Part shown: piece after piece, positions 26,027 to 34,231 of the stretch
Numbering within the stretch: position 1 is the first letter of the stretch
Layout: every line of letters starts with the position of its first letter
Origin: Candidatus Methanoperedentaceae archaeon GB37
GTDB lineage: Archaea; Halobacteriota; Methanosarcinia; Methanosarcinales; EX4572-44
Assembly: GCA_905171695.1 (NCBI GenBank)
Contig: LR991653.1
Location: forward strand, 1,526,150 to 1,590,149
Length of the DNA: 64,000 nucleotides
Direction: 5' to 3'
Notes under the pieces: model-generated
The model's input: the letters and a program-made list of their open reading frames with translations, nothing else
Database searches by the model: none
What the model was told of the DNA's origin: nothing
Position numbers and translations under genes: made by a program

Positions 26027-26539
26027 TCAGATTCTCTTCTCTGGGGGTCTTCTTTCTCCATTGGTGGGTTGTGGTTTTGTTAGTTCTTGGTAGGCTTTTT
26101 CGATCAGGCTTTCGAGTTTGGCTCCGTGTTCCATTCCTATTATCAGTGCACTCACGTTTATTTCTACCAGTTTAAAGAGTTTTTCTTGGTTTTTATTGAT
26201 TGCAGCGATGAGTTCACGTCTCCCTATACCGGTTTGAACCATTATTTGATCGAGTATTCTTTCAAAAAGGGTTTGTTTCCCTATTTTTAGTACTTTGGCA
26301 CTTGGTTTGAAGTCGATCGGTGGATTTATCCTTGCAGGGTTGAAGCATGCTATGATCGATTCGTCATCCTCTCTCTTAAGCAGTTCGTTCTCGATGCCGA
26401 TCTGCATGAGGGTCTTTGCTTCCTGAGGGCTGAACCATTTCAGGTCGAGTGTGAGTGTGAAGATGAACTCTTTTATTCTGAGCTTCTCTCTGCCTTTCGC
26501 CTTGAATGGTTGTGCTACTGCGTATAATAGTTCGCTCAT
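26027..26539 (-). CDS. DUF2240 family protein
   Basis: 170 residues. It begins SELLYAVAQPFKAKGREKL, with KEFIFTLTLDLKWFSPQEAK and a region ending RINPPIDFKPS, characteristic of the archaeal DUF2240 family. The N-terminal part looks like a helix-turn-helix-type fold; the C-terminal part is helical. Function is not known. Its ATG overlaps the stop of the upstream gene by 4 bases, so the two proteins are probably translated together and may interact. Confidence 0.8.
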   Translation of the reverse strand: MSELLYAVAQPFKAKGREKLRIKEFIFTLTLDLKWFSPQEAKTLMQIGIENELLKREDDESIIACFNPARINPPIDFKPSAKVLKIGKQTLFERILDQIMVQTGIGRRELIAAINKNQEKLFKLVEINVSALIIGMEHGAKLESLIEKAYQELTKPQPTNGERRPPEKRI

Positions 26540-27036
26540 CTGGTCTTTTGGTGGTTCTTCTCAAGCTCGGTTATGATCGTGTCCACCACCTCTTCACACC
26601 TTGTCTTTCTCGGTCCGTCGATGTGATGCACCCTCAGTGTCAGCATCTTCCTATCCTGCTCTGTGCCTTCGAAGTTTGCTCTGACGAGATACGTGTCACC
26701 TTTGAATGGCGTGGGTCGGTACTTCTCATCGAGGTAGGTGTATTGAAGCTTGATCTTGAAATCGATCGTGCCTGTGCCATCGCCTTTGATCACGTCCTTG
26801 AGAGACTCCTCATTGAGCGGTATGAACCCGGTCTTCCTCCCTGTAACCTCAACGATGATCTCTCTCTTGGCTCTGACCTTACCACCTCCACCTGGCAGGA
26901 TCGTGGTAAAACTGCCCGACTTCCTGTTCATCAGCGCCATCGTATGAATGAAGTATGGCACAGTCTCACGATAGAAGAACTTCTGCTCCACAACTGGCAT
27001 GGCTCTCGGATAACAATACTGCCTACCTTCACTCAT
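26536..27036 (-). CDS. conserved-looking archaeal protein, unknown
   Basis: 166 residues, family not recognised. It is beta-rich and basic: KSGSFTTILPGGGGKVRAKR near 40-60, then GTIDFKIKLQYTYLDEKYRP and KGDTYLVRANFEGTEQDRKM. The spacing of basic and glycine residues could fit nucleic-acid binding, but this is a guess. No cysteine cluster, signal or membrane segment. It is the first gene of a two-gene leftward unit with DUF2240. IS copy 1 begins 48 bases upstream of its start and may have replaced part of its promoter. Confidence 0.65.
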   Translation of the reverse strand: MSEGRQYCYPRAMPVVEQKFFYRETVPYFIHTMALMNRKSGSFTTILPGGGGKVRAKREIIVEVTGRKTGFIPLNEESLKDVIKGDGTGTIDFKIKLQYTYLDEKYRPTPFKGDTYLVRANFEGTEQDRKMLTLRVHHIDGPRKTRCEEVVDTIITELEKNHQKTR

Positions 27037-27083
27037 AGCACTCGAATGTTAGAAGTGCTCTGATAAAAACCTTACGATAAATT

Positions 27084-28094
27084 TGCTGTGTTGAATAACT
27101 CTTAAGTTTCCTTCCTGTATTTCTCATTTGCAGGAGGGATGATTGGGATGCAGAGTAAGAGAAATTGGAAGGAATATAATGAAAAACTTGTGCGGAGGGG
27201 AGAACTCTATATCTCATTGGATTTCCTTGAGAACTGGGATGAAGAATTAAATAGGATGAATGAGGGGAAGGTTGGCAGACCTTTCAGGTTTCCTCGAACC
27301 TTTATGTGTTTTCTAGCTTTCTTGCATGTAGCTTTCCTTCCATTAAGACAAATGGAAGGATTTTTGAGGAAATTATCAGAATATATACCTGAGTTAAAGG
27401 TAGCTGATTATTCCACTGTTTGTAAGAGGTTGAGGAAACTAGACTTTGAACTCTCTAGTAATCTTGGAGAAGATCTTGTAGTTGCAATAGATTCGTCTGG
27501 TATGAAGATAACGAATAGAGGAGAGTGGATCAGAGATAAATGGAAAGACGAGAAAGGGTTGGATTAAGGTTCATATTGCTATAGACGTTAAAACAAGGAA
27601 ACTCTTAGCCTTAAAGATAACAGATGAAAGAACAGGTGATGGAAAGATGTTAAAACCTCTGGTAAAGCAAATTAAAGGAAGAGGTGGAGAGATAAGTAGG
27701 GTATATGGTGATGGAGGTTATGATAGCAGAGAGAATTTCAATTATCTTGCTGAAAATGATGTAGAACCAGTGATCAAGATAAGAAGTAACTCTTCAACTA
27801 AGTCAAGAGGCTCTCCATCCAGAGCTAAGAGAGTAAGAGAACCCAAAAGAGTTAGGTCATGAAAGATGGAAAGATAAATACAGGTATGGCTGCAGATGGA
27901 CAACAGAGAGTTTCTTCTCTGGTGTTAAAAGAGTATTTGGTGAAACATGCAGAGCAAGATCTACAGAAGCCTTGTTTCAAGAAGTAAAGATGAAATTCAT
28001 CTTCTACAACATGCTCATAAGTGTTTAAGCCTACATTCTCAGAGAAACAATTACCTGAAGATATACCCCATCCAGCCAATTGTTCAACACAGCA
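27084..28094 (+). mobile_element. insertion sequence, copy 1 (IS5-like)
   Basis: Bounded by imperfect terminal inverted repeats: tgctgtgttgaataact at the left (27084) and, read from the right, tgctgtgttgaacaatt ending at 28094. Length about 1010 bases. A second, nearly identical copy lies at 49235-50248, which defines the element. I see no convincing target-site duplication. It sits between two operons, 48 bases upstream of a leftward gene and about 95 bases before the KaiC-like operon. Confidence 0.85.
27139..28028 (+). pseudogene. IS5-like transposase, copy 1, with two frame shifts
   Basis: Three frames join into one transposase. Frame 1 runs from ATG 27139 through VGRPFRFPRTFMCFLAF (the IS5-type N-terminal domain) and VVAIDSSGMKITNRGEW (first catalytic Asp). 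Skipping one base near 27549-27552 continues as TRKGWIKVHIAIDVKTRKLL and VYGDGGYDSRENFNYL (second Asp). Skipping another base near 27851 continues as ELGHERWKDKYRYGCRWTTE and ESFFSGVKRVFGE (catalytic Glu) to TAA 28026-28028. Both breaks need a +1 shift and both recur in copy 2. The protein can be made only by frame shifting or not at all. Confidence 0.82.
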
Positions 28095-28189
28095 GCTATT
28101 GATAATGTATATATATTATGGTGACAGATTGGGAAATGACAATATTTCATTATGCTCATCATAAGCATTATGTTGTTTGGTATTGATGG

Positions 28190-28903
28190 ATGGAAGAAGG
28201 CATGCTTGATTACTCACTCGGCATCCCCGAGGTCGATGAAATAACCGGTGGTGTCCCGAAGGGCACGAACATAATGTTACTTGGACCACCCCTCACAGGA
28301 AAACATCTCCTCATCAGACACATAATCTACCACACAATAAAAGAAGGGGATTCCGCAGTACTAGTATCGACCAGAGACACGGGAGACGAGATCATAGAAT
28401 GGTTCTCAGAATACCTTGAAGAAGAGGAGAGATCGCGCATAGGAATCGTTGACTGTGTGACAAAGAGCCTCGGCAAGAACATCCATGACAAGGACGTTGT
28501 GAAATACGCATCAAGCCCCGTAGATCTCACAGGCATCGGGATTAAGATAAGCCAGTTCTTCGAAGAGTTCATACGGAGAAGACAGATACCGAAGACGATA
28601 CTCTGCATCGACTCGGTCTCAACCCTACTGATGTACACCAACATCCAGACACTCTTCAGATTCCTGCACGTCTTCACAGGCAGGGTGAAGCTTGCAGGAG
28701 CGATCGGGATCTACGTGGTGGACGAAGGGATGCACGATGATAAGAGCATCAACACTCTGAAACAGCTATTTCCGGCAGTCTTTGAAGTGAAAACAGATGG
28801 TGAAGAGAATCACCTCCGTATTCTCGGACTTGGATCAAAACCCACCCCCTGGAAGAGGTACGAGATAGACGGGGTTGAGGTCGTGATCAAGAGCGGTGAA
28901 TGA
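28190..28903 (+). CDS. KaiC-like RecA-superfamily ATPase
   Basis: 237 residues from ATG 28190; ATG 28202 (MLDYSLGIPEVDE) is an alternative. The start LGIPEVDEITGGVPKGTNIM and the P-loop GPPLTGKH (32-39) are KaiC-type; ILCIDSVSTLLMYTN near 140 holds the Walker B aspartate. It is a single-domain form of archaeal KaiC homologues, thought to be signalling ATPases. The neighbouring gene (3-base gap) has its own KaiC-like part joined to a GTPase, and a roadblock gene follows. Together they suggest an ATPase/GTPase regulatory complex. The start lies about 95 bases after IS copy 1, so the promoter may be in that interval (tgtatatatattatg near 28106). Confidence 0.85.
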   Translation: MEEGMLDYSLGIPEVDEITGGVPKGTNIMLLGPPLTGKHLLIRHIIYHTIKEGDSAVLVSTRDTGDEIIEWFSEYLEEEERSRIGIVDCVTKSLGKNIHDKDVVKYASSPVDLTGIGIKISQFFEEFIRRRQIPKTILCIDSVSTLLMYTNIQTLFRFLHVFTGRVKLAGAIGIYVVDEGMHDDKSINTLKQLFPAVFEVKTDGEENHLRILGLGSKPTPWKRYEIDGVEVVIKSGE

Positions 28904-28906
28904 ACG

Positions 28907-30076
28907 ATGGTCACCACAGGAATTCCCAAACTGGACGATTACCTTGGTGGCGGAATTCCGCCTGGCAAGACCGTTCTCTACTACAATCACCCAGGGGTTG
29001 AAGGAGATATCTTCATAATCCATGCGCTCTACCACAACATACTTGCAGGCAGGAAGAGCATATATCTCACCTTGAGTTCAGACCCGCAGATCTTCAGAGA
29101 GGAGTTCATGAGCCTTGGATGGAAGATAGAGGAGCATGCAGAAAAATTTATACTCATTGATGCCTATTCGAGTCTCATTGGAGCCACATCAGGAGAAGAG
29201 TATGTTGTAGATAATCCGGAAGATATAGGTAACATTGACAGAATCGTTAGAAGAGCACTGGACGACTCCGATGAGAATCTGCTGCTCTGTTGTCCACTCT
29301 CAGCAATTATGGATCTATGTGGTGTTGAGGAGACTCTCAAGGTGGTTGTTGGGTGGAACAACATGGTAGGGGATCGCGGCCAAAATATAATCTATCACTT
29401 CACAGCATGGCCATATCCAAGCGAAGTTCTGGAGAGAATAAAAGAGGAACTCTTCAACGCAGTGATCGAGATTGGAGGAATAAGAGAGCGCGTCATCTTC
29501 GGACAGTACTTTGCAGTGGTGAAGGCAGATTGGACACGGGCAACCGGGAAGACCGTTCTCTTCAAGGTGGTGCGACCCGGAGGGGTACGATTATATATAC
29601 CAAAGATACTTGTAACAGGTCCATTCAATGCTGGGAAATCGAGCTTTGTGCGCGCACTCTCGACAAAGTCGGTCTCGGTGGATCGTAACAACACAACAGT
29701 AGCGCTTGACTATGGACACGTTGACCACAAAGGCATGAGCGCAGACATATTCGGAACGCCTGGTCAGGAACGATTCGATCCGATACTGCGGATGCTATCG
29801 AGTGAAGCGATGGGAATATTCCTGGTGTTGGACTCAACGAGACCAAGAGACTTTGAACGTGCAAAGAAGATGTTAGAAATGGCAAGATCGTATGGACTAC
29901 CATATATTATAATAGCGAACAAGCAGGACCTGGATGGCGCGCTCTCTCCAGACGAGATAAGAAGACGATTCAATGTGCCAGATGATGTTCCAATAGTTCC
30001 AACGATCGCCACCGAGAAGAAGGGTGTGTTCGAAGCCTTTGAACTACTGGTCGAACGAATAATGGAGGACAAGTAA
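28907..30076 (+). CDS. fusion: KaiC-like domain + Ras-like small GTPase (COG2229/MglA-like)
   Basis: 389 residues. Residues 1-215 begin GIPKLDDYLGGGIPPGK like KaiC but have a changed P-loop (YYNHPGVEGD), so ATP binding there is probably lost or altered. Residues 230-389 are a complete small GTPase: G1 GPFNAGKSS (238-246), G2 TTVALDYG (263-270), G3 FGTPGQERF (282-290), G4 NKQDLDG (338-344). The GTPGQERF form and the TTVALDYG switch resemble the GTPases of Streptomyces conservons (CvnD) and MglA. The pairing with a roadblock gene one base downstream strengthens that. A GTPase controlled by a roadblock protein is the likely unit; the physiological output is unknown. Confidence 0.88.
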   Translation: MVTTGIPKLDDYLGGGIPPGKTVLYYNHPGVEGDIFIIHALYHNILAGRKSIYLTLSSDPQIFREEFMSLGWKIEEHAEKFILIDAYSSLIGATSGEEYVVDNPEDIGNIDRIVRRALDDSDENLLLCCPLSAIMDLCGVEETLKVVVGWNNMVGDRGQNIIYHFTAWPYPSEVLERIKEELFNAVIEIGGIRERVIFGQYFAVVKADWTRATGKTVLFKVVRPGGVRLYIPKILVTGPFNAGKSSFVRALSTKSVSVDRNNTTVALDYGHVDHKGMSADIFGTPGQERFDPILRMLSSEAMGIFLVLDSTRPRDFERAKKMLEMARSYGLPYIIIANKQDLDGALSPDEIRRRFNVPDDVPIVPTIATEKKGVFEAFELLVERIMEDK

Positions 30077-30077
30077 G

Positions 30078-30443
30078 GTGTTGAGTGGTGAAGACCTTGA
30101 CACGATGCTATCACAACTACTGAGAGTGGGAGGGATCAAGGCCGCGGTCATCGCGAGCAGAGATGGACTCCTCATCCGTGCAATGCTGCCTGAGGCGAAA
30201 GGGCATGAGAAGACGCTTGCAGCCATGTCAGCCACGATGCTTGGGGCAGCAGAGACCGTTATGATCGAGATTGGAAAAGGGGTTCCTGATAGTGTTATTG
30301 TGGACTCGAAGAACGGCAGGATGATCGCGATCGGAGCCGGGAAACGAGCGATACTTGTGGGTCTGACCGAAGAGGATGCAACTCTCGGGCTTGCACTGGT
30401 CGAGCTTGAGAAGGTGGCAAAAGAACTGAGAGAAAAATTATAA
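30078..30443 (+). CDS. roadblock/LC7 domain protein (MglB/CvnB-like)
   Basis: 121 residues from GTG 30078, one base after the GTPase stop. Features: LDTMLSQLLRVGGIKAAVIASRDG at the N-terminus and RDGLLIRAMLPE, then GAGKRAILVGLTEEDATLGL near 94-113. The roadblock/LC7 fold dimerises and acts as a GAP or scaffold for MglA-type GTPases in bacteria. Here the coupling with the KaiC-GTPase fusion gene implies the same partner role. No extra domain is present. The radical SAM gene follows after 23 bases. Confidence 0.9.
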   Translation: MLSGEDLDTMLSQLLRVGGIKAAVIASRDGLLIRAMLPEAKGHEKTLAAMSATMLGAAETVMIEIGKGVPDSVIVDSKNGRMIAIGAGKRAILVGLTEEDATLGLALVELEKVAKELREKL

Positions 30444-30466
30444 TAAATGATATTAAATGATATTTT

Positions 30467-31552
30467 TTGGTGTTCCGCTTGATTGAGCCGCCACGACTTC
30501 TCGCATGGGAACTGACCGCAGCATGCAACCTTGAGTGTGCCCATTGCAGGGGCGCCGCAACCAGAAGACCGAGCCCGGACGAGCTCAGCACCGAAGAAGC
30601 GATGCGACTCATAGACGAACTTGCAGATTATGGAAGACCGATCCTGATCATAAGTGGAGGCGAGCCACTCGTAAGAGACGACGTCTTCGAGATCGCACGA
30701 TACGGGACAGAGAAGGGGCTCAGGGTGGTTCTTGCAACCAACGGAACACTGGTCACAAGAGAGAATGCCAAAGAGATGAAAGAGGCAGGAATCAGGCGTG
30801 TGAGCATAAGTATCGACGGTGCAACCCCTGAAACACACGACGATTTTCGCGGCATGAAGGGATCGTTTGAAGGCGCACTTCGAGGCATAGGCGAGATACA
30901 GAGAGCAGGAATCGAACTACAGATCAATACAACCATAACGAAACGGAACAAGTGCGAGATCGAAGAGATCCACCGACTTGCAGAGACGCTCGGTGCAGAT
31001 GCACACCACATATTCCTTCTCGTCCCAACAGGAAGAGCCAGCGGGATGGAAGAAGAAGAGATACCTCCAGAGGAGTACGAGGCTCTCTTGAACTGGTTCT
31101 ACGATCTCGAAAAGAGAGAAAGAGAGAAGGCAAAAGAGGGCAAGAGACAGATGGATCTGAAGGCAACCTGTGCACCACACTACCAGAGAATAATGCGAGA
31201 GCGTGCAAAACTGGAGGGAAGAAAGGTAAAACCAGTAGAAGACGGGCTTCGAGCCACTGCCAAGGGATGTCTTGGGGGAACAGGCTTCTGCTTCGTATCG
31301 CACATCGGCGAGGTCTACCCCTGCGGATACCTTCCCGCTCTTGCAGGAAAGATCAGAGAAGACTCATTTAAAGATATATGGGAAAAATCTCAGGTCTTTA
31401 ATGATCTACGCGACCCGGACAAGTTAAAAGGCAAGTGTGGAATCTGCGAGTACCGAAAGGTCTGCGGAGGATGCCGCGCACGAGCCTTTGCAGAGACAGG
31501 CGACTACCTATCAGAAGAACCATACTGCATATACAACGCCAATGAAGGATAA
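30467..31552 (+). CDS. ahbD: radical SAM heme-pathway enzyme, AhbD-like (Fe-coproporphyrin decarboxylase)
   Basis: 361 residues from TTG 30467 (GTG 30470 is next). The cluster motif is CNLECAHC (Cys20, 24, 27), followed by ISGGEPLVRDD. The C-terminal SPASM-type region has KGCLGGTGFCFVSH, EVYPCGYLPAL, GKCGICEYRKVCGGCRARA and a final EEPYC, which matches the AhbD (heme synthase) pattern best; AhbC is a closely related alternative. AhbD converts Fe-coproporphyrin III to heme b in the siroheme-dependent archaeal route. The following siroheme-decarboxylase-type gene overlaps it, supporting a heme role and suggesting cytochromes in the host. Confidence 0.82.
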   Translation: MVFRLIEPPRLLAWELTAACNLECAHCRGAATRRPSPDELSTEEAMRLIDELADYGRPILIISGGEPLVRDDVFEIARYGTEKGLRVVLATNGTLVTRENAKEMKEAGIRRVSISIDGATPETHDDFRGMKGSFEGALRGIGEIQRAGIELQINTTITKRNKCEIEEIHRLAETLGADAHHIFLLVPTGRASGMEEEEIPPEEYEALLNWFYDLEKREREKAKEGKRQMDLKATCAPHYQRIMRERAKLEGRKVKPVEDGLRATAKGCLGGTGFCFVSHIGEVYPCGYLPALAGKIREDSFKDIWEKSQVFNDLRDPDKLKGKCGICEYRKVCGGCRARAFAETGDYLSEEPYCIYNANEG

Positions 31553-32009
31553 ACCCGTGCCACTCGACGAGATTGACAAAGAACTCCTGAACCTGATCCA
31601 GCTTGACTTTCCACTCGAAAAGGAGCCGTTCAAAAGACTCGGAAGCGAACTTGAGATCACCGAGAACGAGGTTATCGATCGGATCAAACGGCTCATGAGA
31701 GAGGGCGCTCTGCGACGCATAGGACCTGTGATCAACCGAGAGAACCGTGGTGGTGCTGGCGTCCTTGCCGCACTACGAGTAGAGGAAGAGAGAATCGATG
31801 AGGTGGCAGAGATCATCAACAGGTACGATGAGGTTTCACACAACTATCTGCGAGAGGGACCCTACAACATCTGGTTCACAGTCTCGGCAGAGAACCCAGG
31901 AGAACTTGAGAGAATACTCTGTGAGATAGAGACGCAAACAGGATACACACCACTCAGACTCCCAACAAAGAAGGTCTTCAAGATCGGGGTGAGATTCGAG
32001 ATACGCTGA
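31542..32009 (+). CDS. siroheme decarboxylase subunit (AhbA/AhbB-like, Lrp/AsnC fold)
   Basis: 155 residues from ATG 31542, which overlaps the ahbD stop by 11 bases. The N-terminus is a winged helix (ELLNLIQLDFPLEKEPFKRL), then LRRIGPVINRENRGG and a C-terminal effector-type domain. The IQLDFPLEKEPF stretch is diagnostic for siroheme decarboxylase subunits rather than plain Lrp regulators. AhbA and AhbB normally form a heterodimer; only one subunit gene is here, so the partner may be elsewhere. I cannot tell A from B by eye. Confidence 0.8.
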   Translation: MKDKPVPLDEIDKELLNLIQLDFPLEKEPFKRLGSELEITENEVIDRIKRLMREGALRRIGPVINRENRGGAGVLAALRVEEERIDEVAEIINRYDEVSHNYLREGPYNIWFTVSAENPGELERILCEIETQTGYTPLRLPTKKVFKIGVRFEIR

Positions 32010-32219
32010 AGCGTTCCATCACGTATTCAAAAATGTTTAGAGAGAAAGCTTTAAATCTGGGCAGAGCATTAAAGGGCGTGGTATCGTGGCACATCTGATG
32101 GATCAATTCAACATCCTGGATCAGTGTGCGGCAAGCCTGATTATATCGCCTCTGCGTTCTGAGTATAGCTGTCAGAGTATGAGTTGCAGGAGTTGGAGGA
32201 GTGTAGATTCTACCCATGT

Positions 32220-32293
32220 GGGCTCGTAGCTCAGTTAGGCAGAGCACCTGGCTTTTAACCAGATGGTCGTGGGTTCAAATCCCATCGAGCCCG
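32220..32293 (+). tRNA. tRNA-Lys (anticodon TTT)
   Basis: Full cloverleaf: acceptor gggctcg (32220-32226) pairs with cgagccc (32286-32292), discriminator g 32293. The D arm is gctcagttaggcagagc. The anticodon stem cctgg/ccaga encloses loop cttttaa with anticodon TTT. The T arm is gtgggttcaaatcccat. The 3' CCA is not encoded and no intron is seen. It lies upstream of the RNA polymerase operon. Confidence 0.97.
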
Positions 32294-32395
32294 TCAGTAT
32301 CAGGTGCTCTTAGGTGCTCTTATCCTGCAAATGTGGGTCTCGTTGTGGGTCTCGTTTGATGGTGAGCCTATGTGATACGGAGGGTGTTTAAGTAA

Positions 32396-32632
32396 GTGGA
32401 TGAATTCAGTCTGTTGGATCATGAGATGGTTCCTTGTCATGAGATACTGGACGAAGAAGAGGTTAAATCTCTTCTGGAGAGATACGGTATTGAAAAGGAA
32501 CAGCTTCCAAAGATCAAAGTCAAAGATCCTGTAATAAAAGAGATCAAAGCGCAGGTGGGAGATGTGATCAAAATAACCAGGAAGAGTGCCACAGCAGGAG
32601 AAGCAAACATATACAGATTGGTTATCGGATAA
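32396..32632 (+). CDS. rpoH: DNA-directed RNA polymerase subunit H
   Basis: 78 residues from GTG 32396, with agg/gagg 10 or so bases before. LLDHEMVPCHEILDEEEVKS and the end SATAGEANIYRLVIG match archaeal RpoH (Rpb5 C-terminal domain), which sits at the jaw of the polymerase. It is the first gene of the rpo operon and precedes rpoB'' by 24 bases. Length is normal. Position 32294-32395 between the tRNA and this gene should contain the operon promoter. Confidence 0.96.
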   Translation: MDEFSLLDHEMVPCHEILDEEEVKSLLERYGIEKEQLPKIKVKDPVIKEIKAQVGDVIKITRKSATAGEANIYRLVIG

Positions 32633-32656
32633 AATAGCTCGAGAGGGGTTGTTGCA

Positions 32657-34231
32657 TTGTTAGATAGAAGAGTTCTGTCAAAGGCTTATTTCACGCATGA
32701 TAAGATGGTTCGACACCAGATCGATTCGTTCAACGAATTCCTTGATCATGGACTCCAGAAGGTCGTTGATGAACAACGTATTATAGAGACCAATATCGAG
32801 GATGTTTATATAGAGCTCGGAGAGATCAAAGTTGGAAATCCGATCGTCAGGGAGGCTGATGGAGCAACAGATAGGCTCTATCCCACGGATGCACGTCTGC
32901 GAAACATCACCTATGCAGCACCGATCTATCTTGAGATGATCATCGTTAAGGATGGTGAGGAGAGTGAGCCGAGGGATGCAAGGATAGGAATGCTTCCGAT
33001 AATGCTCCACTCAAAGGCATGTAATCTGTGTGGCATGTCCGAGAAGGATATGATCAGTCTTGGTGAGGATCCCCATGACCCAGGAGGTTATTTCATAATA
33101 AACGGAACAGAACGTGTGATAACCACGCTTGAAGATCTTGCACCGAACAAGATAATGGTGGAGTTTGAGACACGCTACGGTGAGCAGATCGAGGTTGCAA
33201 AGGTCTTCTCGCACCGAAGAGGTTATCGTGCCCTTACAGTCGTTGAACGGAACAAGAACTCCATCCTCGAGGTATCGTTCCCCTCCATCTCAGGGCGAAT
33301 CAACTTTGTTACCATAGTACGGGCGCTCGGTGTGGAGACCGATGAAGACATCGTGGGAATGGTCTCGAGCGATCCTGAGATTGTGAAGTTCATGCTCGAG
33401 AACCTGGAAGAGGCTGAGGTATGGACACGTGACGAAGCTCTTGAGAAGTTGGGCAACAGGATTGCAGCTGGCCAGATAAAGGAGTATCAGATAAAGAGGG
33501 CAAACTACGTGCTTGACAGGTACCTCCTTCCACACCTTGGAAACGAGGAGCGATATCGCCTGCTTAAGGCGCAGTTTCTTGGGCGGATGGCTGAGGCTTG
33601 CTTTGAACTTGCAATCGGGCGCAGGGGCGAGGTCGACAAGGATCATTATGCCAACAAGCGGTTGAAGCTTGCAGGGAATCTGATGGAGGATCTCTTCAGG
33701 GTCTCGTTCAACCGATTGACACGTGATATCAAGTACCAGCTTGAACGTGCCAATATGCGGAACAGGGATCTCAGCGTTGCGACCGTTGTGCGTTCAGACG
33801 TTCTCACCGAGCGGCTCAACCACTCGCTTGCCACTGGAAACTGGGTGGGTGGTCGCACTGGTGTCTCGCAGCTCCTTGACCGCACGAACTTCATAGCAAC
33901 GCTCTCACACCTGCGCAGGGTTATTTCACCGCTCTCTCGTTCACAGCCACATTTCGAGGCACGTGATCTTCATCCAACGCAGTGGGGGAGGATATGTCCG
34001 TCAGAGACCCCTGAGGGGCCAAACTGTGGGCTTGTTAAGAACTTTGCCCAGATGGTTGAGATCTCAACAGGTATCGATGATGAGACCGAGGTTAAGGACA
34101 TGCTCTTTGAGAGGCTTGGCGTGACGCCGCTTGCACCATTCCTGGTGGGTGACCGGGAGGTTCCTGTCTCGTATGCAACCGAGCTTGAAGCACAGGACGA
34201 TGAACTGGTTTATGAGGTTGAAGAGGTATGA
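32657..34231 (+). CDS. rpoB2: DNA-directed RNA polymerase subunit B''
   Basis: 524 residues from TTG 32657, preceded by gaggggttg. This is the N-terminal half of the catalytic beta-like subunit: [36 protein letters not shown] and the end of the lobe with [20 protein letters not shown] and [14 protein letters not shown] (the conserved rifampicin-region counterpart). The split of subunit B into B'' and B' is a euryarchaeal trait. The ATG of rpoB' overlaps its stop by 4 bases, which favours coupled translation. Confidence 0.97.
   Translation: MLDRRVLSKAYFTHDKMVRHQIDSFNEFLDHGLQKVVDEQRIIETNIEDVYIELGEIKVGNPIVREADGATDRLYPTDARLRNITYAAPIYLEMIIVKDGEESEPRDARIGMLPIMLHSKACNLCGMSEKDMISLGEDPHDPGGYFIINGTERVITTLEDLAPNKIMVEFETRYGEQIEVAKVFSHRRGYRALTVVERNKNSILEVSFPSISGRINFVTIVRALGVETDEDIVGMVSSDPEIVKFMLENLEEAEVWTRDEALEKLGNRIAAGQIKEYQIKRANYVLDRYLLPHLGNEERYRLLKAQFLGRMAEACFELAIGRRGEVDKDHYANKRLKLAGNLMEDLFRVSFNRLTRDIKYQLERANMRNRDLSVATVVRSDVLTERLNHSLATGNWVGGRTGVSQLLDRTNFIATLSHLRRVISPLSRSQPHFEARDLHPTQWGRICPSETPEGPNCGLVKNFAQMVEISTGIDDETEVKDMLFERLGVTPLAPFLVGDREVPVSYATELEAQDDELVYEVEEV

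Noticed and set aside
27029..27217. Target-site duplication flanking IS copy 1
   Set aside because: The bases on either side (aaatt and gctatt) do not form a clear direct repeat.
27540..27560. A programmed -1 frameshift in the IS transposase
   Set aside because: The downstream frame needs a +1 skip, and no -1 slippery heptamer is in the right phase.
27647..27862. A separate short gene inside IS copy 1
   Set aside because: It is the middle section of the frame-broken transposase, with the second catalytic Asp, and not an independent gene.
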